Shown: positions 44,927-53,863, counted from the first letter of the stretch. The stretch is 64,000 nt of DNA from Gemmatimonadaceae bacterium (GCA_035606695.1 DATNEW010000043.1:153621-217620), one strand, 5' to 3'. Numbers and translations: made by a program. Notes: generated by a model from the letters alone, not told the origin.

Positions 44927-46180
44927 ATGATGCGCCGGCACGTACTGTTCGCGGTCATCGCGCTCGCCGCCACCGCATGCCGCGAGCGCGCGAACGTCGG
45001 AAACGGTCCCTTCGCCGACAAAGTCGCCGACGACATTCCGCAGATCGAGAACGCGCTCGGCGTGAAGTTCAAGGCGCCGCCCAAGCTCGAGCTGCGCACG
45101 CGTGACCAGGTCCGCGAATTCCTCCTGCAGCGCATGCAGGATACGGCGGTGAAGAAAGACCTCGCCAACCAGGAAGCGGTCTTCAGGGTGCTCGGCCTGA
45201 TTCCCGACACCATGAATCTGACCAACCTGTACGTGAAGCTCCTCACCGAGCAGATCATCGGATACTACGATCCGAAGACGAAGGTCTTGTACGTCGTGAA
45301 CAACGCGCCGGACGAGTACACCGGCATCACGATCATGCACGAGCTGATTCACGCGCTGCAGGATCAGTACACGAATCTCGATTCGCTCGAACACATTACC
45401 GGCGACGACGATCGCGCCGCGGCGGCATCGGCGGTCGTCGAGGGACAGGCGACGTACGAGTCCTTGTATTTGCTCTCGGGTGGCAGCGGCAACATCGCCG
45501 CGCAGTTCCCCGGCGGCTGGGACGCCATTCGCCAGACGATTCGCGAGAACATGAAGACGCAGCCGGTCTTCTCGTCGGCACCGCTGGCGATTCAGGAGTC
45601 GATGCTCTTTCCGTACATCAACGGCGCCGACTTCGTGCGCCGCTTCAAGGCGCACGAAGGCAAAAAGATGCCCTTCGACAGCCTGCCGATCTCGACCAAG
45701 CAGCTGATGCACGATTCGGCCTACTTCGCCAAGACGCGCGACGTGCCGAGCACGATCGTGCTGCCGCCCATTCCGGGCACCGTCGATCAGAATGATTTCG
45801 GCGAATTCGGCACGCGCATTTATCTGTATGCGCACACGCGCAACCAGGACATGTCGATTCGCGCATCGAACGGCTGGGACGGCGATCGATATGCGCTCGT
45901 GAAAACGCCCAAAGGCGACGCGCTCGTCTGGGCCACGGTGTGGGATACGCGCCAGGACGGCGTCGAGTTCATCGACGCCGTCGATCAGGTCATGCGCGAG
46001 CGATTCAATCGCCTGCCGCGCATCACCGCCGAGCTGCGCCACTTCGAGTCGCCGACGCGCACCATCGACGTCGACGTGCGTGAGATCAACGGGCGGCCCG
46101 TCGTCCTGTACGTCGACGTGCCGGCGGGCGAGAGCACGAACCTCGTCGACTTCGCGAAAGTGCACGTGACACCGCGGTGA
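44927..46180 (+). CDS. Lipoprotein with HExxH zinc-protease motif, family unnamed
   Basis: 417 aa from the ATG at 44927. The signal peptide ends in a lipobox (ATAC, Cys18). A zincin-like motif HELIHALQDQY places His138, Glu139 and His142 as a metal site, preceded by YYDPKTKVLYVVN as in gluzincins. A likely third ligand is a glutamate in VVEGQATYESLY about 25-30 residues later. The remainder (about 210-417) has no named domain. Sits between the ClpB-like ATPase and a DUF445 gene, overlapping the latter by four bases. Envelope protease activity is inferred from the motif. Confidence 0.78.
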   Translation: MMRRHVLFAVIALAATACRERANVGNGPFADKVADDIPQIENALGVKFKAPPKLELRTRDQVREFLLQRMQDTAVKKDLANQEAVFRVLGLIPDTMNLTNLYVKLLTEQIIGYYDPKTKVLYVVNNAPDEYTGITIMHELIHALQDQYTNLDSLEHITGDDDRAAAASAVVEGQATYESLYLLSGGSGNIAAQFPGGWDAIRQTIRENMKTQPVFSSAPLAIQESMLFPYINGADFVRRFKAHEGKKMPFDSLPISTKQLMHDSAYFAKTRDVPSTIVLPPIPGTVDQNDFGEFGTRIYLYAHTRNQDMSIRASNGWDGDRYALVKTPKGDALVWATVWDTRQDGVEFIDAVDQVMRERFNRLPRITAELRHFESPTRTIDVDVREINGRPVVLYVDVPAGESTNLVDFAKVHVTPR

Positions 46181-47481
46181 GCGAGCCGCTTCGCTTGGCC
46201 GGCGGCTCGCCGTCTGCCGCGGTGACGCGGCTCGAGCCGGTCGCGATGCACGACGAGGCTGATCGCCAGGCGCGCCTCGATCGAATGAAGCGCTTCGCGA
46301 CGCTGCTGCTCGTCGCGGCGACGGCGCTGTTCGTCGTCGCGCGGCTCCTCGAATCGCGGTATCCGTGGCTTGGCATCGTGCGCGCGACGGCCGAGGCGGC
46401 GATGGTCGGCGGCATAGCGGACTGGTTCGCGGTCACCGCGCTGTTCCGTCACCCACTCGGCATTCCGATCCCGCACACGGCCATCGTGCCGGCGAAGAAA
46501 GATCGCGTGGGCCGCACACTCGGCGCCTTCGTGCAGCGCAATTTTCTCACGCGCGACGTCATCGAGCATCGCTTTCGTTCGCTGCGCGTCGGCGAGCGCC
46601 TGGCCGAATGGCTGGCCGATTCACAGAACGCGCGCACGATCTCGCGCAGTGCGGCGAGCGCGTTGAGCTCCGCGGCGCAAATGCTGCGCGACGAGGACGT
46701 GCAGGACGTGCTCGACCGGACGCTCGCTCAACGCATGCGCACGATGCACCTGGCGCCGCTGCTCGGGAAAGTGCTGACGGTGATGACCGAGGACGACCGC
46801 CATCAGGAAGTGCTGGACGAAGTGATTCAGCTTGCGTCGGTCACGGTGAATGAGAATGCCGACGTCATTCGCGAGCGGATCGAGCGCGAGACGCCGTGGT
46901 GGGTGCCGTCGTCCGTCGACAACAAGATCTTCAAGCGCGTGCTCGGGGCGATTCAACGATTGCTCGCCGAGCTGGCCGCCGATCGCAATCATGCGCTGCG
47001 GCAGCGCTTCGACGTGGCGCTGGACAACTTCGTCGAGCGGCTGAATACGTCGCCGGAGTTCGCGGCGCGCGTCGACGCGTGGAAGGAAGACTTCCTCGAC
47101 AACGATGCGGCGCGCCGATTCTCGGCGACGCTGTGGGACGAGGCGAAGGAAGCGCTCGCGCGCCATGCCGAGAAGCCCGAGGGGTCGGCGCCGAACGTGA
47201 TCGAGCATGCGCTGACCACGTTCGGGCAGAAGGCGCTGCAGGATCCCGAGCTGCTCGCGAAGATGGACGACTTCGCGGTCGACATCGCGGCGTTCCTGGT
47301 GTCGCGGTATCAGGATGAAGTGGCGGACCTGATCGCGTCGACCGTGGCGGCGTGGGATCCGGATCTGACGTCGCGTCGCGTGGAGCTGGCGATCGGGCGT
47401 GACTTGCAATTCATCCGCATCAACGGGACGATCGTTGGCGGGTTGGTGGGGCTGCTCCTCTATCTGATTTCGCGGGCGTAA
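46177..47481 (+). CDS. DUF445-family membrane protein
   Basis: 434 aa from a GTG overlapping the preceding stop by four bases. One membrane segment at the N-terminus (FATLLLVAATALFVVARLLE), the family signature GGIADWFAVTALFRHPLGIPIPHTAIVPAKKDRVG, a long helical cytoplasmic or periplasmic section, and a second membrane segment at the end (TIVGGLVGLLLYLISRA). This is the DUF445/YjiN layout. No biochemical role is established for the family. Confidence 0.9.
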   Translation: MSEPLRLAGGSPSAAVTRLEPVAMHDEADRQARLDRMKRFATLLLVAATALFVVARLLESRYPWLGIVRATAEAAMVGGIADWFAVTALFRHPLGIPIPHTAIVPAKKDRVGRTLGAFVQRNFLTRDVIEHRFRSLRVGERLAEWLADSQNARTISRSAASALSSAAQMLRDEDVQDVLDRTLAQRMRTMHLAPLLGKVLTVMTEDDRHQEVLDEVIQLASVTVNENADVIRERIERETPWWVPSSVDNKIFKRVLGAIQRLLAELAADRNHALRQRFDVALDNFVERLNTSPEFAARVDAWKEDFLDNDAARRFSATLWDEAKEALARHAEKPEGSAPNVIEHALTTFGQKALQDPELLAKMDDFAVDIAAFLVSRYQDEVADLIASTVAAWDPDLTSRRVELAIGRDLQFIRINGTIVGGLVGLLLYLISRA

Positions 47482-47492
47482 CACACAACGCT

Positions 47493-47595
47493 GTCATCCT
47501 CGCGAGCCGAAGGCGAGTCGAGGATCTGCTCCTGCGAACGGCGTTCCCAAGAGCAGGTCCTCGTCTTCCTCGCTTCGCTCGTTCGCGAGGATGAC
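47493..47595. repeat. Dispersed palindromic element, GTCATCC family, copy 4
   Basis: GTCATCCTCGCGAGCCGAAG at the left and TTCGCTCGTTCGCGAGGATG running to GAC at the right. It fills the gap between the convergent DUF445 gene and the second lon, ending two bases before the lon stop codon. The arm core is CGAGG rather than the CCGAG of other copies, so it is a sub-type. Confidence 0.8.
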
Positions 47596-47596
47596 G

Positions 47597-50059
47597 TTAA
47601 AGCGCCGCCTCCGCCTCCGCGCGATCCGCCGGCGTCGTCGCGCCCGCGAGGCCCGGCGACGGCTCCGGCTGCACCGCATCCGCCAACTCCTCGGGCACCG
47701 GCGGCAAGAGCGCGAGATGGAGCACCTCGTCCATCTTGTCGACGAACGTGAACGCCATGTTCTTGCGCACCTCTTCGGGCACGTCGCGCAAATCCTTCTC
47801 GTTCGACTTGGGCATGATCACTTCACGCAGCCCCGAACGATATGCCGCGAGCACCTTCTCCTTCACGCCGCCGATTTCGAGCACCTTGCCGCGCAGCGTG
47901 ACTTCGCCGGTCATCGCCACGTCGCGCCGCACGGGCCGTCCGCTGAGCGCGCTCGCGATGGCAAGCGTGAGCGTGATGCCCGCGCTCGGCCCGTCTTTCG
48001 GAATGGCGCCGGCCGGCAAGTGAATGTGCAGATCCGCCTCGCGGAACGTCGACTCGTCGATGCCGAGCTGCGTCGCGCGCGAGCGCACGTACGAGTATGC
48101 CGCGTCGACCGACTCGCGCATCACGTCGCCGAGCTGCCCCGTGACCGTCATGCGACCCTGACCCGGCATCTTGAGCGCTTCGATCAGCATGATGTCGCCG
48201 CCCGTCGACGTCCACGCGAGACCGGTCACCACGCCGACCTCCGGCACCTTCTCGGCTTCTTCGACCGCGTAGCGCGGAATGCCGAGCACTTCCTCGACCT
48301 TGTCGACGTCGACGATCCACGCGCCCTCTTCGCCTTCGGCCTTCTTGCGCGCGCGCTTGCGCATGATCGCCGCGAGGTTGCGTTCAAAGTTTCGTAATCC
48401 CGCCTCGCGCGAATAGCGGTTCGAGATGAACGACAGCGACTCGTCGGTGAACTGGAGGTCCTTGTCGCCGATGCCGTGCTCCTCGAGCAGCCGCGGCAGC
48501 AGGTACCGCCAGGCGATCTCGACTTTCTCCTCGACCGTGTAGCCGGCGATCTTGATGATCTCCATGCGGTCGCGGAGCGGAGCGGGGACGTCGAAGATGT
48601 TGTTCGCCGTGCAGATGAACAGGCACTGCGACAGATCGAACGGCAGGTTCAGGTAGTGATCGACGAACGAGTTGTTCTGGCTGGGATCGAGCACTTCGAG
48701 CATCGCCGCGGTGGGATCCCCCGACGGGCCGCCTCCCGACATCTTGTCGATTTCATCGATCATTAATACCGGATCTTTAACAGCCACGCGCCGCAGCGCC
48801 TGGATGATGAGCCCCGGCATCGCGCCCACGTACGTCCGCCGGTGGCCGCGAATCTCGGCCTCGTCGCGCACGCCGCCCACGGAAATTCGGTAGAACTCTC
48901 GTCCAATGGATTTGCCGATCGCTTCGCCGAGCGACGTCTTGCCGGTGCCCGGCGGCCCGACGAAGCAGAGGATGGGCCCGTGCGGATCGCCGCCTCGCAG
49001 TTTTCTCACCGCGAGGTACTCGATGATGCGCTCCTTCGCTTCATCGAGCCCGTAGTGCCGCTCGTCGAGCGCCGCTTCGACGCTCTTCAGGTCGATTTCT
49101 TCCTGCCCCGATTTCTTGTTCCACGGCAGCGACAGCACCCAATCGAGATACGTGCGCACGACCTGATACTCGCTCGACGCCGGCGAGAGCATCCGCATGC
49201 GCTCCGTCTCGCGCCGCGCTTCCTGGCCGACTTTCTCCGGCAGTTTCGCGTCGTCGATCTTGCGCAGGATGTCGATCGCTTCCTTCTCGCCCGGATCGGC
49301 TTCGCCCAGCTCGGCCTGGATCGCGCGCAGCTGCTGGCGCAGATAGAACTCGCGCTGGTGCTGCTCGATCTTGATCTCGGTCTGACGCTTCACGTCTTCC
49401 ATCACGCGCGCGCGGGCGACTTCGCGCTCGAGCCGCGTGAGGATGAAGCGCAGCCGCTGCCCGACGTCGAGGCGCTGCAGCACCTCGTCCTTGTCGGCGA
49501 TGCGGAAATTCATATTCGTCGCGGCGAGATCGGCGAAGCGGCCCGGATCGCTGACGTTCATCTTGAGAATCGCCGGCACTTCATCCGGAATGCGATCCAC
49601 GAGCTCGGCCAGCGTCTCGGCGGACGAGACGACGCGGCTTATGAGGTCGTCGAGCTCGTCGGGCGCCGGCGGCGTCTCGCGCGCGGCGCGCACGTTCGCG
49701 ATCGGATAGGGCTCGGTCTGCACCATCTCGTCGATGACGATGCGCCTGAGTCCCTGTAGCGTGATCTGCACGGTATCGCCCGGCAGATTGATGCGCTCGT
49801 GGACGCGCGCCGCGACGCCGACGCGTCCGTGAAACCGCGACGAGTCGATCGGTTCGTCGTGATCGCCGCTCGCCACGACCAGCGCGACGATGAGCCCAGG
49901 CTCTTCGTGCGCGCGCAGCAGCGAGAGGTTTTCCGGAGCGCCCATCTGCACCGCGATCGTCCCCAAGGGGTAGACGATCGTGGAGCGCAGCGCCATGAGC
50001 GGCAGGGTCGGAGGAAGCTCCGACTTGAGGATGTCGTCCTTGCGTTGAGCTTTCGCCAT
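47597..50059 (-). CDS. lon: ATP-dependent protease La (second Lon copy)
   Basis: 820 aa from the ATG at 50059, with a GAGG site upstream. It has the full set of Lon parts: N-domain with LPLMALRSTIVYPLG, QREFYLRQQLRAIQAELGE coiled-coil, Walker A GPPGTGKTS, and a protease domain with Ser692 (PKDGPSAGI) and Lys735 (GGVKEKVLAAY). The tail adds about 25 residues rich in Ala/Glu/Pro. It differs from the first Lon through its N-domain, AAA+ linker and tail, so the two are ancient paralogues. It has its own promoter region towards ffh. Confidence 0.97.
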   Translation of the reverse strand: MAKAQRKDDILKSELPPTLPLMALRSTIVYPLGTIAVQMGAPENLSLLRAHEEPGLIVALVVASGDHDEPIDSSRFHGRVGVAARVHERINLPGDTVQITLQGLRRIVIDEMVQTEPYPIANVRAARETPPAPDELDDLISRVVSSAETLAELVDRIPDEVPAILKMNVSDPGRFADLAATNMNFRIADKDEVLQRLDVGQRLRFILTRLEREVARARVMEDVKRQTEIKIEQHQREFYLRQQLRAIQAELGEADPGEKEAIDILRKIDDAKLPEKVGQEARRETERMRMLSPASSEYQVVRTYLDWVLSLPWNKKSGQEEIDLKSVEAALDERHYGLDEAKERIIEYLAVRKLRGGDPHGPILCFVGPPGTGKTSLGEAIGKSIGREFYRISVGGVRDEAEIRGHRRTYVGAMPGLIIQALRRVAVKDPVLMIDEIDKMSGGGPSGDPTAAMLEVLDPSQNNSFVDHYLNLPFDLSQCLFICTANNIFDVPAPLRDRMEIIKIAGYTVEEKVEIAWRYLLPRLLEEHGIGDKDLQFTDESLSFISNRYSREAGLRNFERNLAAIMRKRARKKAEGEEGAWIVDVDKVEEVLGIPRYAVEEAEKVPEVGVVTGLAWTSTGGDIMLIEALKMPGQGRMTVTGQLGDVMRESVDAAYSYVRSRATQLGIDESTFREADLHIHLPAGAIPKDGPSAGITLTLAIASALSGRPVRRDVAMTGEVTLRGKVLEIGGVKEKVLAAYRSGLREVIMPKSNEKDLRDVPEEVRKNMAFTFVDKMDEVLHLALLPPVPEELADAVQPEPSPGLAGATTPADRAEAEAAL

Positions 50060-50112
50060 AGACCTCGAGGTCGCGCAACAGTCGTTCCGGGGGGCACGGT
50101 CCCCGGCCTCAA

Positions 50113-50128
50113 TCACGTAAGTATAACA
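50113..50128 (-). promoter_or_regulatory. Extended -10 promoter of the second lon
   Basis: On the minus strand TGTTATACT (50120-50128) is a TGn-TATACT extended -10 motif. The start would be near 50113, about 54 bases before the ATG. No TTGACA-like -35 is at the right distance, as is common with extended -10 promoters. Confidence 0.5.
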
Positions 50129-50195
50129 CCGATTAGCCTTTAGCTAGTAGCGCCGTCTTGAATTGCCTCGGCGCATCCGCTACCTTTCCTGGTCT

Positions 50196-51536
50196 ATGTT
50201 CGACGAGCTGTCAGAGAAACTCGAAGCCACCTTCGCGCGCCTTCGCGGCCGCGGCGTCCTCAACGAAGCCGACATCAAGGAAGGCCTTCGCGAAGTCCGC
50301 CGCGTGTTGCTCGAGGCGGACGTCAACTTCCAGTTGACGCGCGAGTTCCTCGAGCGCGTGGAGAAGAAGGCCGTCGGCGTCGCGCAGCTGCGCACGGTTT
50401 CGCCCGGCCAGCAGCTCGTCAAGATCGTCTACGACGAGCTCACCACCATGCTCGGCGAGCAGCGCGAGGCGCTCAAGCTCAGCTCGGTGCCGCCAACCGT
50501 CGTGATGATGGTCGGACTTCAAGGTTCTGGAAAGACGACGACGGCCGCCAAGCTCGCGCGCAAGCTCAAGCTCGAGAATCGTCCGACGCGGTTGGTGGCG
50601 GCCGACGTCTATAGGCCGGCGGCTATCGATCAGCTCGAGACGCTGGGGCAGCAGCTCGACGTACCCGTGTATGCCGATCGCGGAACGCAGGACGTCGTGA
50701 AGATCGCGAAGGCCGGCATCGAAGACGCCAAGCGTGCGCGCGACCGTGTCGTGATCGTCGACACCGCGGGCCGCCTGCAGATCGACGACGACATGATGCA
50801 GGAGCTGGAGCGGCTCAAGGCCGCCATCCATCCGGATGAGATCCTGCTCGTCGCCGACGGCATGACCGGCCAGGACGCGGTGAAGATCGCGCAAGGCTTC
50901 GATCAGCGCCTGCACGTCACCGGTGTCATCCTGACGAAGATGGACGGCGATGCCCGCGGCGGCGCGGCGCTGTCGATTTACGGTGTCACGAAGAAGCCGA
51001 TCAAATACATCGGCGTCGGTGAAAAGCCCGATGCGCTCGAGGAGTTTTATCCGGAGCGCATGGCGGGGCGCATTCTCCAGCAGGGCGACATCGTCACGCT
51101 CGTCGAGAAAGCACAGACGGCATTCGATGCCGACGAAGCGAAGCGCCTGGAAAAGAAGGTCCGCAAGGAAGGCATGGACTTGACCGACTTCCTGGCGGCG
51201 ATGAAGCAGATCGAGCGCCTCGGACCGCTCGAGGGCTTGCTCAAGATGCTCCCGGGCGTCAATGCGAAAATGCTCAAGCAGGTCAAGGCGGCCGATCCCA
51301 AGCGCATGAAGCACGTGGAAGCGATCGTGCTGTCGATGACGCTCGAGGAGCGGAAGCGTCCGGAAATGATGAACGGCTCGCGCCGGGCGCGGGTCGCGAA
51401 GGGCGCGGGGCGGCCGATCAGCGAGGTGAATCGTTTGCTCGAGCAGTTCCGCGAGATGCAGAAGATGATGAAGAAGGCGTCGGGCGCCGCCCAGAGCGGC
51501 GGGAAGTTCCGGCCGAATATGTTTGGGATGCGATGA
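50196..51536 (+). CDS. ffh: Signal recognition particle protein Ffh
   Basis: 446-aa SRP GTPase that targets nascent membrane proteins. The start chosen is the ATG at 50196 (MFDELSEKLEATFARLRGRG). The N domain has the LLEADVN signature. G1 is GLQGSGKTTT and DTAGRLQ, TKMDGDARGG and GVGEKPDALEEF follow. The methionine-rich M domain spans about 300-446, ending GGKFRPNMFGMR. First gene of the ffh-rpsP-rimM-trmD-rplS run. Its stop codon overlaps the edge of a heptamer-repeat hairpin. Confidence 0.97.
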   Translation: MFDELSEKLEATFARLRGRGVLNEADIKEGLREVRRVLLEADVNFQLTREFLERVEKKAVGVAQLRTVSPGQQLVKIVYDELTTMLGEQREALKLSSVPPTVVMMVGLQGSGKTTTAAKLARKLKLENRPTRLVAADVYRPAAIDQLETLGQQLDVPVYADRGTQDVVKIAKAGIEDAKRARDRVVIVDTAGRLQIDDDMMQELERLKAAIHPDEILLVADGMTGQDAVKIAQGFDQRLHVTGVILTKMDGDARGGAALSIYGVTKKPIKYIGVGEKPDALEEFYPERMAGRILQQGDIVTLVEKAQTAFDADEAKRLEKKVRKEGMDLTDFLAAMKQIERLGPLEGLLKMLPGVNAKMLKQVKAADPKRMKHVEAIVLSMTLEERKRPEMMNGSRRARVAKGAGRPISEVNRLLEQFREMQKMMKKASGAAQSGGKFRPNMFGMR

Positions 51537-51611
51537 GCGCTGGGCGCTGGGCGATGGGCAGTGCAAACTGCGCCGTTTCACGCCCAACGCCCATCGTCCA
51601 CCGCCCAGCGC
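51533..51611. repeat. GGGCGAT/GGGCGTT heptamer repeat, copy 4, inverted pair
   Basis: The left arm GAGCGCTGGGCGCTGGGCGA (51535 on) and the right arm CGCCCAACGCCCATCGTCCA then CCGCCCAGCGC (ending 51611) face each other across about 18 bases. The left arm includes the ffh stop codon. It could fold into a strong hairpin between ffh and rpsP. Confidence 0.85.
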
Positions 51612-51689
51612 AGACCCGGGTGCGGTCGATCGGTTGGTCGACGCGCGAGGAGCCCGGAAGCACCACGAAACCTGAATGAGGATTTACTA

Positions 51690-52007
51690 ATGGCAGTCAA
51701 GCTTCGCCTCCGTCGGACCGGCCGCAAGAAGCAGCCGAGCTACCGCATCGTCGTCGCCGACTCGAGGAGCCCGCGCGACGGCAAGTTCATCGAGATCGTC
51801 GGCCAGTACGCTCCTCGTTCGGGCGAGCAGGCGCTCAATCTCAAGAGCGACCGCGTCAATTACTGGCTCGACAACGGCGCGCAGCCCACGGACACCGTCC
51901 GCTCGCTGCTCCGCAAAGCCGGCATTCTCAAGTCGCGTCACGAAGCGCGCCTCGGCCGCAAGCTCACCGCGGCCGCCGTGCCGGTCGGAGAGACGCCCGC
52001 GGAGTAA
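51690..52007 (+). CDS. rpsP: 30S ribosomal protein S16
   Basis: 105 aa from the ATG at 51690 ([20 protein letters not shown]), with GAGGAT upstream. [20 protein letters not shown] and the LKAGIL-type end are S16 signatures. The C-terminus carries a short Ala/Pro extension. Between ffh and rimM in the usual order. Confidence 0.98.
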   Translation: MAVKLRLRRTGRKKQPSYRIVVADSRSPRDGKFIEIVGQYAPRSGEQALNLKSDRVNYWLDNGAQPTDTVRSLLRKAGILKSRHEARLGRKLTAAAVPVGETPAE

Positions 52008-52009
52008 CG

Positions 52010-52083
52010 TGATGGGCGATAGGCGTTGGGCGTGGGCGACACGATCGCACGCCCATCGCCCATCGCCCACCGCCCATCGCGAC
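52010..52083. repeat. GGGCGAT/GGGCGTT heptamer repeat, copy 5, inverted pair
   Basis: The left arm GATGGGCGATAGGCGTTGGG (52011 on) and the right arm GCCCATCGCCCATCGCCCAC then CGCCCATCGC (ending near 52080) face each other across about ten bases. It fills the whole gap between rpsP and rimM and ends at the rimM ATG. Confidence 0.88.
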
Positions 52084-52605
52084 ATGGATCTCGTCATCGT
52101 TGGACGCGTTCGCAAAGCCCACGGCATTCGCGGCGATCTCGTCGTCGAGGCAATCACCGACGAGCCGGACGCGGTCTTCGCGCCCGGCCGTCGCGTTTTT
52201 GCGGGTACCCCAAGCGGCGATCGTGCCAAGGACGGCAAGGAATTGCACGTCGCCAGCGCCACGCCGTTCAAGGGTGGTTACATCGTGCACTTCGAGGAGA
52301 TCGACGATCGCTCGGTCGCCGACACCTGGCGCGAACGATTCCTCCTCCTGCCCGCTGACGAGCTTCAACCGCTCGGCGACGACGAAGTGTACGTCCACGA
52401 ACTGCCCGGCATGCGCGTGGAGATGGAAAACGGCGATGTCATCGGCACCGTCGTCGCGACGTACGAGCTGCCGCAGGGACTCACGCTCGACGTCGAGCGC
52501 GAGCCCGGCCGCACCGTGCTCATTCCGTACGACCGCATCGTGACGAGCCTCGATCGCGAGGCGCGGCGCATCGTGATCGACCCACCGGTCGGCCTGCTCG
52601 ATTAA
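52084..52605 (+). CDS. rimM: Ribosome maturation factor RimM
   Basis: 173-aa 16S rRNA processing factor. The start chosen is the ATG at 52084 (MDLVIVGRVRKAHGIRGDLV); the RVRKAHGIRG motif is the RimM N-domain signature. A PRC-barrel domain follows (about 100-173), with LPGMRVEMENGDVIGTVV and IPYDRIV. The frame stays open upstream, but only through the heptamer repeat. No Shine-Dalgarno is visible between the repeat and the ATG, so translation may depend on coupling to rpsP or on the repeat structure. Confidence 0.95.
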   Translation: MDLVIVGRVRKAHGIRGDLVVEAITDEPDAVFAPGRRVFAGTPSGDRAKDGKELHVASATPFKGGYIVHFEEIDDRSVADTWRERFLLLPADELQPLGDDEVYVHELPGMRVEMENGDVIGTVVATYELPQGLTLDVEREPGRTVLIPYDRIVTSLDREARRIVIDPPVGLLD

Positions 52606-52611
52606 CGCGCT

Positions 52612-52661
52612 GTCATCCTGAGCGATTTACGCACTGTCATCCTGAGCGAAGCGAAGGATCT
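52612..52661. repeat. Dispersed palindromic element, GTCATCC family, copy 5 (two tandem left arms)
   Basis: GTCATCCTGAGCGATTTACG (52612 on) and GTCATCCTGAGCGAAGCGAA (52636 on) are two left arms in direct orientation, with no right arm. The second ends AAGGATCT immediately upstream of the trmD start. Confidence 0.85.
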
Positions 52662-52667
52662 CTTTCT

Positions 52668-53351
52668 GTGCTCCGAATCAACGTCGTCACGATCTTCCCC
52701 GAGTTCTTCACGACACCGCTCGGCTTGAGCATTCCGTCGAAGGCGAAGGAAGCGGGCAGCGTCGAATACAACGTGGTCGATCTGCGCGACTACACGCACG
52801 ACCGGCATCGCACCGTCGACGATTACCCGTACGGCGGCGGGGCCGGCATGGTCATGAAGCCCGGCCCGTTCTTCGAGGCCGTCGAGGCACTCGGCGCCAC
52901 GTCGCCGATCGTGCTGATGTCGGCGCGGGGCAGAACGTTCACGCATGCCGATGCGGTGCGGTTCGCGGCGGGCAGCGAGCTGACCCTGTTGTGTGGCCAT
53001 TACAAGGATGTCGACCAGCGCGTTGCCGACCACCTCGCCACCGAAGAGATCTCACTCGGCGACTTCGTGCTGAGCGGCGGCGAACCAGCCGCGCTCGCCA
53101 TCATCGACGCGGCGGTGCGCCTGCTGCCGGGCGCGATGTCCGACCACGACAGCGCGCGCACGGACTCGTTCTTCGAACGCGAGCTGAGCGCGCCGAGCTA
53201 TACGAGGCCGCCCGAGTATCGGGGCCTGACGGTGCCCGGCGTGCTCTTGTCAGGCGACCACAAGAAGATCGACGAGTGGCGCCGGGCCGAGGGCGACCGC
53301 CTGACGCGCGAACGCAGCAAGCGGGGCGCACGTAAGCCGGCCGAGGAGTAA
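52668..53351 (+). CDS. trmD: tRNA (guanine-37-N1)-methyltransferase TrmD
   Basis: 227-aa SPOUT-knot enzyme that methylates G37 of tRNAs with a G36 and keeps the reading frame. Starts with GTG at 52668 (LRINVVTIFPEFF). DYPYGGGAGMVMKPGPFFEA, LLCGHYKDVDQRV and EISLGDFVLSGGEPAALAII form the knot and SAM pocket. The nearest purine-rich site is AAGGAT, supplied by the palindromic repeat just upstream. Followed by rplS as usual. Confidence 0.96.
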   Translation: MLRINVVTIFPEFFTTPLGLSIPSKAKEAGSVEYNVVDLRDYTHDRHRTVDDYPYGGGAGMVMKPGPFFEAVEALGATSPIVLMSARGRTFTHADAVRFAAGSELTLLCGHYKDVDQRVADHLATEEISLGDFVLSGGEPAALAIIDAAVRLLPGAMSDHDSARTDSFFERELSAPSYTRPPEYRGLTVPGVLLSGDHKKIDEWRRAEGDRLTRERSKRGARKPAEE

Positions 53352-53354
53352 CGC

Positions 53355-53386
53355 CGCCCATCGCCCAACGCCCATCGCCCAACGCC
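53355..53386. repeat. GGGCGAT/GGGCGTT heptamer repeat, copy 6
   Basis: Two exact copies of the 14-base unit CGCCCATCGCCCAA (53355-53368 and 53369-53382), starting just after the trmD stop codon, without an inverted partner. Confidence 0.9.
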
Positions 53387-53482
53387 AAGCCCCCACTAGA
53401 CTTCGGCCACTCCGGCGCCTAATATCCTAGGTCTCTATCCGACAACTTGAACTACCCCTGAGCCGTCGCTCGAGAGCGTCAT

Positions 53483-53863
53483 ATGCATGCATTCATCGAA
53501 ACCCAGAAAGAGTGGCTCCGCAATGTTCCCCCGTTCCGTCCGGGTGACACCCTTCGCGTGAACGTGCGCGTGAAGGAAGGCGAAAAGGAGCGCATTCAGG
53601 CGTTCGAGGGCGTGTGCATCTCGCGTCGCGGCTCCGGCGTGAGCGAGACGTTCACGGTGCGGAAGATCTCGAACGGCGTTGGGGTGGAGCGCATCTTCCC
53701 GGTGCACAGCCCCATGCTGGCCGAAGTGGCGGTGGTTCGCCGCGGCCGCGTTCGCCGCGCGAAGCTCTACTACCTTCGCAACCTCACCGGCAAGGCGACG
53801 CGCATCCGCGAGAAGAAGACGCGCGTGGCGGTGCCGGAGACCGGCGGAGCGGCGGCCGAGTAG
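53483..53863 (+). CDS. rplS: 50S ribosomal protein L19
   Basis: 126 aa from the ATG at 53483 ([20 protein letters not shown]). [40 protein letters not shown] and [17 protein letters not shown] are L19 motifs at the intersubunit bridge. A short Ala/Glu tail is added. Between trmD and rnhB. Confidence 0.98.
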   Translation: MHAFIETQKEWLRNVPPFRPGDTLRVNVRVKEGEKERIQAFEGVCISRRGSGVSETFTVRKISNGVGVERIFPVHSPMLAEVAVVRRGRVRRAKLYYLRNLTGKATRIREKKTRVAVPETGGAAAE

